DNA from: Eudorina sp. 2006-703-Eu-15
Taxonomy: Eukaryota > Chlorophyta > Chlorophyceae > Chlamydomonadales > Volvocaceae
Direction: 5' to 3'
Length of the DNA: 64,000 nt
Assembly: GCA_003117195.1 (NCBI GenBank)
Contig: BDSI01000012.1
Location: 806,001 to 870,000 of the forward strand
Of the stretch, positions 54,901 to 64,000 are shown piece after piece (positions within the stretch are counted from its first letter, which is position 1; every line of letters starts with the position of its first letter). Position numbers and translations under genes: made by a program. The notes below the pieces were generated by a model. It made no database searches and had not been told where the DNA came from. It was given only the letters and a program-made list of their open reading frames with translations.

Positions 54901-57900
54901 TTGTTGAGTTCAACTGCAGGCTCCCCCACGCATCTGCTTCCTCTTGGATGCATCACCCCCCCAAGGGGCCCCCCCTCCGCCACCCGGTATCTGCTCACAT
55001 CCCACAGCCCGGAACGACCCTGACAGCAGCCGCACCTAGGACCCCACCCAATTACACAAAACCCAATCCCCATCGTCATCGCCATCCCCATCCCCATCCC
55101 CGACCCCACCCCCAGGTGCCCCACCTGCCCCCAAGAACAGGAAGCCCAGCGCCAAGCTGACAGCGCAGTGCGCTCCGTAGCCCACCCCCAGGCTGTGTAG
55201 CACGTGGTGGTGGGAGGGGTGGCGCCGGTGGCTCAGCCCCTGGAGCAGCCGGAAGGTGGGCAGGTGGCCTGAGGGGGAGAGCCGGGCGGTAGGGAGGGAG
55301 AGGAGAGGAACGGGGGGGGAGGTCCGTGGCGGGGGGGGGCGGGGTTTAGGAAATGGTGGATGAGCACAACCTCCGGGGGGGTTCCGGCCCGGGTGCGGGC
55401 CCAAAGGAAATGCTGGGGGCTGCCCGACAGACGGACGGACGGCAACCCACCCGTTCCGGCCATGACCACGCTAAGCGCCAGCACCACCACACTCAGCGCC
55501 GCCTCCACCGGCGCCCGGTCCAGCCGCCCCACCGCCTCCGCGCCCCACCCGCCACCTGGCCCGCCCCCGTCGCCACCGCCGCGCCGCCGCTGGCGGTGGA
55601 GGAGGCCGCCACTTCCGGCAGCCTCCGCTTGGCCGCTATCAGCGACAGCGCCACGGAGCGGAGGGTCTCGTAGGCCTGGCTGTCGGCGCTACCTGCCGGG
55701 GGTGCGGCGGTGCGGGTTGGGGTTAAAATCTTAAAAAGAGAAACAGCCCAGGTGGGGTTGGGGTGTGGGGTGGGGTGGGGTGCGGGAAACGGTGAGAGGG
55801 TGACCGAACCGGGTCAGGCCGTGTGTGGGGAGTGGGGGGTGGGTGGGGGGGTGGGGGGGGTGGGGGGGGTGGGGGGGGGGGGGAGGGGTGGGGGGGGGTA
55901 CAGGAAATTGAGAACGCGGTGGGCGGTGGGAGGTAAGCGAGAAACCCTCCCGACAGGCCTCCCGCGGGAGGGGGAGGGACCGACGACCGACTTCGCGACT
56001 TGCGGCGGTGTCGCTGGCTTGGTCGATTGGAAGGTGGCCTCTGCCGACAGGCGACAGCCCAGGCCCTGTGGAGCAGCTTCACCTGCAGCGCCCCCACCTC
56101 GTCCCCGTCCCCGGCTCGTTCAGGGCCGCTCGTTTCTCTATACATTTATCGAAAGATTCCAAAACCCCTCCACCCGCTCAGCCAGCCAGCCAGCCAGCCA
56201 GTCAGTCAGCCCCCAGGCCCCTTGCCCCCTCCCCCCGTCGATCGTCGCAGCACTCAACGCACCCACCCGCGTACTTGAGCCCCATGGCCAGACATAGCCC
56301 CGCAAGCGCCGACACGTGGGCCAGCGCCACCGCGTGCACGTCGGCGGAGACGGCCCCGGGGCCGCCGGCTCGGCCGCCGCTGCGGCCCCTGCCGCCCGCC
56401 CGCCCCGCCGCGCCTCCTCCTCCGCCTCCTCCTCCCCCTCCGGGTGGGCCCCCCTGAAGCTGCGCGACCACTCGGTCTACCAGCCGCTCCAGGGGCCCCT
56501 GGACAGGAGGGAGTGGCGGGCAGGGCGGTGATGGGGGCGGTGGTGGAGGTGGTGGTGGGATGGCGGCGCAAGTAGAGGGCATTGGGATGGGGTGGCGGGC
56601 AGGGTTTGGGGAGGGGAGAGAATGGGGTTTGAATGGCGCATGTCGGGGAGAGCGGACGGGAACCATCGCCTTGGGGGACGGTGACGGTGACGGTGACAGA
56701 TTACGCTGGTGCGGCCGGCAGGGGGCAGCACACCGCGAGCATCAATCATCCAGGCAAGGGGGGGGAAAATTTGAGAAAAATAAATAAACCCGAAGGGGGG
56801 GAGGGGACAGAGAGGGGGAAGGGTGTGCGGCAGGTCGGGCACACTACCCTCCAGGATGACGACAGCGAGTGAGACCGCCCACCAGTCGCGGTGCAGGGGC
56901 ACCCGGGGCGCCGCGCGCCATCACTTCCCCGCCCCCGCCCCCGCCCCTACCCCCTACCCTCCCGGCCCCCGCGCCCCACCCTGAACAGCTCGGGCATGCT
57001 GCCCGCCAGCCAGGCCTCCGACGGCTCGATGGCCTCCCACATCACCAGCGCCCGGCCCAACGCCCGCAGCGTGATGCAGTCGGGGCGCACACAGTCGAGG
57101 TCGAAGGGCGTGTCGGGCAGCTGGAAGCGGGCGGCGATGGCGGCGTTGTTGGTGCGCAGGTACATGAGGGCCAGGGCCACGGTGGCGGCGGGGGAGGTGA
57201 TGGACAGGTTGAGCAGGTTGTCCGGCTCCAGAACCACCTGGGCGGCGCCAGGGAGGGGCGGAGGGAACAAAGGGGGTGGGAGGGGGGGGTTAGGAGGCAG
57301 TGAAGAGTGGCAAGGGGGTGTGTGTTTGGAGGGAGGGAGGGAGGGAGGGAGGGAGCAGTCTTTATTGACGTCAAAGGGGGACGGAGCCCTCTGGATGGCC
57401 GGCAGGCGGAGAGACCTGTCAAGCTTGGCGCAGAAGGCACACGCAACGAAAAGAAACCCATTCGATGACACGGGGCTGAAATCTCTGGAATTCGCTCCCA
57501 AACCCCCCAACCCGAAAACCTCGGACCCCTGCCCCCTCCTCCTCCCTCTGCCACTGCCCTTCCAAACCCCCCTCGAACCCTCTACAGTAGGGTAAAGTTG
57601 TATGTCCACCAATTTCCCGGTCCTACACCCTTTCTTACCTCCAGCCCCCCAACACTCCCCCAGGCCTCCCCGCCAAACACACACGCACCAGCGCCACCCC
57701 CTGGCCGTTGCCGGCGCCGCCGCCCGCCGCGCCGCCCTCGCCGCTGCGCGCCGCCGCCGGCGTGCTGAGCGCCGCGGGTCCCGCGGGGTCCCCGCCCCAA
57801 AGCGCCACCGCGTGCCCCAGCTTGGCGCCTCCGGGTCCCGGACCGAACACGCGGTCCAGGCCCGAGGAGCCCCCCGCGTAGTAGTGCCCGCCGCCCGGGG

Positions 57901-60900
57901 CCCCGGACAGACCCCCGGCGCGGCGCGCGGCCGCGGAGGCGTCGGTGCTGCCCAACATGTAGTACCTGGGGGCCGGGCCGGGGGAACGGGAGTGGGGGAG
58001 GGGTAAAGGAAATCCCCGGAGGGGAGGGGTGGCTATGAGAACGAGGAAGAGAAGGATGCGCAGTTTGAATATGTCGACCAAGTTCCTATATTCCCCACCC
58101 GCCTTACCTTCTCCCTTCCCAATCTCGTCCCCCGCCGCCGCTTACAGCCCACCCCGGCGCTTCCGGGCTTGTTTGGGTCACTCTTCTCACAAACGACCCT
58201 CCCTCGGGCCTCCCTACCCCCCCCCCACGACACACACACACACGTTCTCTTCTCTACACGGGTCAGTTCCACCTTGACCCCCTATACTGAGTTATACTGG
58301 GTGTGCCCGTGTTCGTTCTTCGGGTTTATTTCTTTTGTCAGTTTAACCCCCTTGACCTAATTTTCCACCCCGCCTTGCCAGGACTCCGCTCGATATCTTC
58401 AGACACATGTACACACATACCCCTGGACATGGATACCGTGGTGGTGTCGTCACTAAAAACACATTTCCCCCCCCCACCACACACACACACACATACACAT
58501 CCTCACACACCCCTCACATCCCCCCTCCCTTTCCCCCCTCCCCAACCGCTCCTTACGTCAGCCTCTCCTCCAGCTGCAGGTCCGCCAGCCCCGCCGCCGC
58601 CCGCGTGCCGCCCAGCCCCAGCACCACCATCCCCAGCGCCAGCCCCGCCGCCAGCGCATACCCCTCCCGGTCGTGAGTCACCGCCAGCGGCGACGCCCCC
58701 GGCGGCAGCGACGCGCCGCCGGGCACGCTGCCCACACCCAGGCCGCTGCCGCCGCCGCCGCCGGCCCCGCCGCCGCCGCCTCCCTGGCCGTTGGCGGCGA
58801 AGGCGGCGGCGGCGGCGGGGCTGAGCGGCCGCCGGCCGATCTCCTCCACTAGCGTCTCGGCCATGACGCGGTGGGCGCTGCCTTCGTACAGAAGACCCAC
58901 ACCCATCAGGGCGGCGGCCTGGAGGGGAGGGCGAGGGGGTTCAATGACAACAAAAATCTGACCGAGGAGGGGCACGGGTTGGGCGGACAAGGGTGGGCGG
59001 GGGGTGGGAAGGTACACAGACACAGGTACGCGGGGGTTAGGAAGATAACCCTGTCCTTCCCTTCTCCGCGGTGCCCCTTCCCCCCGCACCTAAATACATA
59101 TGTCTACCAATTTCCTGTAAACCCCTCGTCTCCCTCCCCTGCCCTCCCCTCCCCCTCTGGCAGCAGCGCTGTCTATATGTGTCAACCTAGCCTCCACCCC
59201 CTCGCCGTACCCCTTCCTCACTTCTTCTCTCCGCCCCCCTTAACCCCCCCCTTCCCGCATACCTGCACCAGCGGCGAGAGCTCCAGCTCCGGAAAGGTGG
59301 TGGGGTGGCGGGCGGGCAGGTGCAGGAAGAGCATGCGGGTGACGGTGGGGTCCATAGAGCCCCGCCGCTGGGCCGCCATACCCACCAACACGGCGATGGT
59401 GGTGGGGTCGTGTTCGTCGCTCAGGTACCTGACGCCGGGGGGGGGAAGGGGGTTGCGGGGGGGGTTGTGGGGGTTGTGGGGGTTGCGAGGGTTGTGGGGG
59501 TTGCGGGGCTGTGGGGGGTTGTGGGGTTGTGGGGGTTGTGGGGGTTGTGGGGGTTGTGGGGGTTGTGGGGGTTGTGGGGGTTGTGGGGGGTTGTGGGGGT
59601 TGTGGGGGTTGTGGGGGGTTGTGGGGGTTGTGGGGTTGTGGGGGGTATAGGAAATTGGTAGACATAGTCAAACTGGGCCTGGCTTGGGGTTGGGGGGTGT
59701 GCGAGTGGGGGTGTGGATCATCACGACCCCCCATCCTCGACCCACCCCACCCCCCGCCCCCACCCCAACCCCCCACCTCCACACACCCCAGCCCCACCTG
59801 TAGAGGTCCGTCCAGGAGAGGCGGTCCAGGTGGCCGGTGAGGCCTAGCGCCATCAGCAGCCCCGCGTGTGTGTACGACGGCACGTCGGGTTTGGTGGCCA
59901 CCTGCAGCCAGGTGCGACTCAGGGACTCCCCGCCGCCAGCCGACAGCCGGAGCCCCTCCGCGGCGCCTGGGGGGGGGCCGGAGGACGAGGGGGAGTGGTG
60001 GACGGGTGGGTGGACGGGTGGGTGGGTGGGTGGGTGGGTGGGTGGGTGGGTGGGTGGGTGGGTGGAGAGAGGGCGCCCCGAACACCTGTTCCCCCTCGCC
60101 CCGAAACCACGCCGTTGCGCCGACCTCCCCCGGCCCCCAACCCCCCGGCCTGCTGTCCCTCTGCCGAGTCGCGCTCATGACCCGGGGTCGGCTGGGATCG
60201 GGATGGATCCGGATCCGGATCCATGGGACCCCACTGATTGAATGGATCCGGATCCGCATCCGCATCCATGGAACCCACCGTTGTGGAACTCGGGCCAGGC
60301 GGTGAAGTCCGCGGCGGCGCCTCCCCCCGGGGCGGGCTGCGCGGTGGAGAGGTCCAGGTTCACAACCGTGTAGCCGGCCAGGGAGTCAGGCACAAGGCCC
60401 GCAAGGCACATGCTGGGAACCGCCGAGGTGGGCTCCGTGGGCAGTGGCCGGCCTGGGGCGGGGCGGGGCAGGGGCGGGGCGGGGCGGGGCGGGGCGGAGA
60501 GCGCGGAGGGTTTTAAGTCCCCCAACCCTGATACCCCGAGCGGACCCGATTGAAAAACCCAACCAGCACGGGGGTGACGGAAGTAGGGCGGACGGCTGGA
60601 GGGCGTGGGGGAGGGCTGTGGCTCATCAGCCGGTCACTGGCTGGTCTCGCTCCCTCCTTCAGCTCAGTTCCAATTTCCTTGACATGACATCTCCTCTAGG
60701 GTTTCGGTCCAGATTCCCTTTCTTTCCAACCCCAACGGGTGTCAAGTTGATCCGTTATGCAGAAGAGCTGTTCCTGGCTCCTCCGCGCCGTCCCTTCCCT
60801 CCCCTCCCCACAGCCAGACGCCCCCCTCCCCTCCCCTCCCCCATCCGCGCGGCCGGCCCCTCACCAGTCGCCAGCGCCACCGCCCCGCGGCCCAGCGGCA

Positions 60901-63399
60901 ACGACATGGTCCTCAGCGCCGCCGCCAGCAGCTGCTGCTGCTGCTTGAGCGGCGCGTCCGGGTCCTCGTCGTGCAGCCCCAGACCGTCAAGCACCAGCGG
61001 GTGGCTGCTGTCCAGGGAGGAGATCACCTCGTGGAGCCGACCGTCGCGGCCAAACCGCAGCCGACTCACACCTGGCGCGGGCGGGCGCGGGCGGGCGGAG
61101 GGGTGGGGTGGGGTGGGGTGGGTCGGTGGTGGATGCGCGGATCGATCGATCGATAAGATAGTTGGTTGGTTAGGTGGTTAGTTAAATTGGTTGGTTGTTT
61201 AAGTGGAGTGATGGGCAAGTGACGTGGGGGGGTGCGGAGGGCGGGGTGCAAGGCGTTCGGGAGCGACCGGGCTCCCCCCCAGCGTGGGAGAGTCGGGCGG
61301 GGCGAGGGCGGTGCGGGACGGGATGGGACGGGACGGGACGGGACGGTGCGGTGCGGTGCGCCCTGAGTTGGAGGGCCAACCGAACCCCGGACCCCGGGAT
61401 CAATCCCTACCCCATGTGTCGTACCTCGGGTTAGGCCCTCCATGCCGTGTTTGCTCTCAAACTGCTTGGCGGGCCCCTCCAGCTTCCTCGGGGCCTCCAG
61501 CTCCGCCCCCAGGTCCAGCTGGTGGCTCGGCAGCTGCAGCCGCGCAGTGTACGACGGCCGCCACATGTGCCAGAGGTACGATGGCGGCGGCCGCGGCGGC
61601 GGCGGCGCCGGAGGACGACGGTACGGCACGATCGCGGCGCTGGAAGGGGACGCGGCGGCGGCGGCGCCGCCGCCACCCGGCGTGACGGCGGGAAGGTCGC
61701 TGCCGTGCGGGATGTACAGGTTGCGTCCGCCGCCGCCGCTGCCGCCGCCGCCGCCGGCGGACAGGCGCCTGAAGGGGCCGTGCTGCGGCGTGAAGCCGCT
61801 GGAGGGCGTCACCGCCGCCAAGGAGAAGGACGGCATCTGGCGGAACGAGAACAGCGACGACGACGGCGGGCTGGTGCTGAGCGCACCCCCGTCGCCGCCG
61901 CCGCCGGCGGTGCTGGCGCTGTTGGGTTCGGAGCCGCCTCCGCCTCCGCCTCCGCCGTCGGCCGCCGCCGCTGCCGCCGCCGTGTTGGGCGCGGCGGTGA
62001 TCGATGTGGGCGTCACCACGGCCGTCGAGTGGTGCATCTCGGACGGCCCCGAGGCGGTGGGGGTCCGCAATGTGGGCAGGAGCCGCAACAGGGAGGTAAA
62101 GCCGCCGGCGGCGGCTGTCGGCGGCGGCGCCGCCGCCGCCGCGGCGCCTCGGCCTTCCTGCTGCTGCTGCTGCTGCTGAGAGTGGGCATGGCCGTAGCTT
62201 AGGGCTTCGGGGGAGGTGGGGAGGTGCGGGGGAACCGGGACCTTGGTGGCGGCGGCGGCGGCTGCCGTCAACGCCAGGCGGCAGGCGGCGAGGCCCGAGG
62301 GCGCCAGGGTGGCGGCGATGTCCTCCCGCCCGATCAGCGCATAGGCCTGCACCGGCCAGCCTGTGGAGAGAGACGGGCGGGGCGGGAGGGGCGTTCGCGA
62401 ACATCACGGATGAGGGCGGGAGGAATCGATCCGCGTCGCCACGGGCGCGTGTGCATCAAACCGATTAGTCAATCCCATCCATGTTGGGATGGACCCTTTC
62501 GAGGGCCCCACCCTGGAGTCGCCCTCTCCTTGGTCCCACCTGGCGGCGGCGAAGCGCGGCAGCGCTGGAACGCCTCCCGCAGCGGCAGTGCCACCCCCGG
62601 CGGCAGCCGGCCCAGCGACCCGGCATCCCAGCCCTGCGCCGCCACGAGCGCCACCACCTCCTCCGATGCCGACCGGACGCAGGCCTCCAGCGCCGCGACG
62701 TCCCCCGACCCGGATCCCGACCCGGATGCGCGGGGCGGCGGCGGCGGCGGCGGCGGCGGGGCGTCCGCTCGCGACTTGAGCTTCGTGTCCAGAAGTATGG
62801 CAGCGCAACTGGACCGAGGGTGCAGGGGCGGCGGCGGGGGCGACGGCGGGGGCGGCGGCGGGGGCAGGGTGGGAGGGAGCTCAGCGGTGTGGCGGTGTCA
62901 ATTGGGGACCTCGAATGCAGAGCCGATCCGGAAGAGCCGCAGGGGCCGAAGGGCTGAAGAGCCGCAAGGGCCGAAGGGCTGAAGAGCCGCAGGGGCCGAA
63001 GGGCTGCAGGGTTGCAGGGCTTACACAAATCACCACCACCGTCATGCACCACGTGCCGGACACGTGACCGGGACCCCAACGCCGCTGCCTCTGTCTGCTC
63101 ACCTTCTGGCGCAGTCCGACAGCAGCGAGTAGCAGGGGAGCAGTCGGGATGTCAAGGGGAGGGCGGAGGGGGCGAGCGGCAGCGGCGGCGCCGCCGCTGC
63201 CGTCGCGGCCCCTGACGCCGCCGCCGCCGCCGCGGACCCGTGGGTCGCGGCCGAGGCGGTGGGGTCCAGCAGCGAGGGAAGCTCCGAAGGCTCCGGCTGC
63301 GCGCCCCCGACCATGCGGCTCAGGACCCTGCGAAAGAATGGTGAGGGACAGACCGTCGGGTCTGCCGTTGCTAGTGCGGGTCGCGCATGCGGATTGATT

Positions 63400-63430
<31 letters not shown>

Positions 63431-64000
63431 AGGCAGGCTTGCCTTCGCGGCCACCATTTGAGGAATTCGAATTCCCATCGCATCCCGGGGGCAGAGCGCA
63501 GACGAACCATCAAGGAAACATCGGTATATTGTTCGGGGTAAGAGGGAGAGGAAGGCCGCGCCCCCTGACAGAGTCGCCGCCCTGGTGAATTAGTAACCTT
63601 GCTCAGGGACGCGTGAGGTGCTCCGCGCAGTGAGAAGGGCCTCTTAGAAACTGATGGGGGGCACCCGACCAAACGCTAACGAACAACCGCTAGTAACCGC
63701 TACAAACCGAGCGCGCGGGCGCCCTCACATCCGTCGGTTTTTCCTAAGCCTCACGTGCCTGTAAATGTCCGCCGGCGGCCGCAGCACCAGCCCCGGGGGT
63801 CCGCGCAACGGTGGTTCCGGAGCGCCCGCAGACAGCAGCGCCGCCGGCCCCAGATCCCGCGCATAGTGCTCCCAGTACGGATGCAGACCCAGCGCCGACG
63901 CCGACGCCGCGAGGCTGGTCCCCAGCGGCTGTAGCTGCGGCCACGTCAGTACGTCCAGCTTCAGCTCCTCGTACAGGCCGTGGAGGCCGTACAGTACGGC
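48958..64000 (-). CDS. APC1: Anaphase-promoting complex subunit 1 (APC1), partial at 5' end
   Basis: Scaffold subunit of the APC/C ubiquitin ligase. Exons from 5' to 3': 64000-63759, 63327-63103, 62808-62540, 62360-61425, 61071-60865, 60452-60279, 59966-59798, 59428-59263, 58918-58557, 57965-57689, 57237-56980, 56498-56267, 55692-55451, 55268-55125, 53475-53372, 53051-52792, 52323-49848, 49265-48958 (TAA). About 2350 residues. Diagnostic APC1 sequence: YGLHGLYEELKLDVLTW, WPVQAYALIGRED, RLRFGRDGRLHEV, PEFHNG, AALMGVGLLYEGSAHRVMAE, the DREGYALAAGLALG PC-type repeat, LRSVALSLIAAKR, LPHTPTDNRCHLQ, FRHLYVLAARRR, VRGPRYWPQQLDW, KKRAGSLSYSQDP and the C-terminal helices. It has large Ala/Gly inserts. 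Exons 55692-55451 and 53051-52792 each need one more base to stay in frame. The N-terminal WD40-like part lies beyond the window. Confidence 0.88.
49811..49840. repeat. (CAT)10 at the start of an APC1 intron
   Basis: Ten CAT units, ATG on the APC1 strand, starting seven bases after the exon/intron boundary at 49848. Confidence 0.93.
53520..54716. repeat. About 1.2-kb G-rich minisatellite in an APC1 intron
   Basis: More than 40 imperfect units of roughly 22-27 bp, consensus GGGGCTGGGAGGTCACCC followed by GGGGGAGA, with GTCA/GGCA alternation at one position and indels. It fills most of the intron 53476-55124. The absence of stop codons in the unit leaves all three plus frames open for more than a kilobase, so those open frames are artefacts. 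Confidence 0.95.
55731..55751. repeat. Short intron-dispersed repeat, family III
   Basis: AAAAAGAGAAACAGCCCAG in an APC1 intron; AAAAAGAAACAGCCCAGA in the kinase intron at 21483-21502. Both are followed by G-rich repeats. Confidence 0.75.
55829..55905. repeat. G-run tract in an APC1 intron
   Basis: Long G runs broken by single T or A residues in the intron 55693-56266; able to form G-quadruplexes on the plus strand. Confidence 0.9.
58312..58332. repeat. Short intron-dispersed repeat, family II
   Basis: CGTTCTTCGGGTTTATTTC in an APC1 intron; the same sequence in reverse complement is at 22685-22705 in a kinase intron, with flanking similarity (GCCCG before, TTTAACCCC-like after). A shorter match is at 56782-56795. 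Confidence 0.8.
59446..59645. repeat. (GTTGTGGGG)n minisatellite in an APC1 intron
   Basis: About 20 near-identical 9-10 bp units filling much of the intron 59429-59797, immediately followed by the short repeat TATAGGAAATTGGTAGACAT (59646-59666). Confidence 0.93.
59646..59666. repeat. Short intron-dispersed repeat, family I
   Basis: AGGAAATTGGTAGACAT here; also at 20472-20493 (kinase intron) and, reverse complemented, at 59099-59119, 58070-58090 and 57601-57617 (APC1 introns). On the CCAATTT side each copy runs into a C-rich tract. Confidence 0.8.
59999..60064. repeat. (GGTG)n repeat in an APC1 intron
   Basis: GGTGGGTG run with two GACGG interruptions within the intron 59967-60278. Confidence 0.92.
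63401..63432. repeat. (GGCA)n repeat in an APC1 intron
   Basis: GGCA tetranucleotide run in the intron between the two most upstream exons seen (63328-63758). Confidence 0.9.

Noticed and set aside
53329..55023. Three overlapping plus-strand open frames of 470-560 codons
   Set aside because: They result from a stop-free minisatellite in an APC1 intron; no domain, and the strand is opposite to the gene.
57601..59119. Repeated small frames beginning MSTNFL/MSTKFLY
   Set aside because: They come from the short family I intron repeat, which happens to contain ATG; lengths and continuations differ and lie in introns.

Overview
The window is nuclear DNA of a green alga, most likely a volvocine member of the Chlamydomonadales. 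Reasons: the genes are G+C-rich and split into many small exons by GT-AG introns; proteins carry long Ala/Gly/Pro/Gln homopolymer inserts; TG microsatellites and G-rich minisatellites are abundant; short TTTAGGG-type telomere-like tracts occur; and the transposon types are those of volvocine genomes. No bacterial, organellar or viral gene organisation is visible. The genus cannot be fixed from the sequence alone.

Layout. (1) 1-6110: a decayed, rearranged Ty3/gypsy retrotransposon on the minus strand (gag, a methyltransferase-like domain, protease, reverse transcriptase, RNase H, start of integrase). It carries an 848-bp inverted duplication of gag, a 19-bp duplication inside the protease, several frame breaks and stop codons. 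(2) 6375-6892: a non-autonomous hAT element with perfect 15-bp inverted ends and an 8-bp target duplication. (3) 7600-12950: a graveyard of 5'-truncated copies of one non-LTR-like family, recognised by a shared 3' hairpin and an HHFW-C zinc-binding motif. (4) 12960-15764: no recognisable gene. (5) 15765-24225 (+): an 11-exon gene for a 1168-residue GAF-like sensor / TKL protein kinase of the non-RD (HCD) type. (6) 24226-31989: repeat-rich spacer. (7) 31990-42799 (+): a 17-exon gene for a 1487-residue paralogous kinase of the RD type. (8) 42800-48957: spacer with microsatellites. (9) 48958-64000 (-): the APC1 scaffold subunit of the anaphase-promoting complex, 18 exons, open at its 5' end at the window edge.

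I built the three gene models by hand from exon homology, splice sites and phase. Both kinase models close with every intron phase consistent and a total length divisible by three. The APC1 model is consistent except at two exons, each of which needs one extra base to stay in frame. The two kinases are direct-oriented paralogues and probably arose by local duplication followed by insertion of repeats between them. APC1 is a housekeeping cell-cycle gene with no evident functional link to the kinases.

The most unusual signals are a 12-bp perfect palindrome (GACCCATGGGTC) found exactly seven times across coding and non-coding DNA, three short repeat families shared between introns of unrelated genes, the retroelement methyltransferase-like domain with a degenerate catalytic motif, and a 3' hairpin that overlaps the stop codon of the non-LTR-like family.
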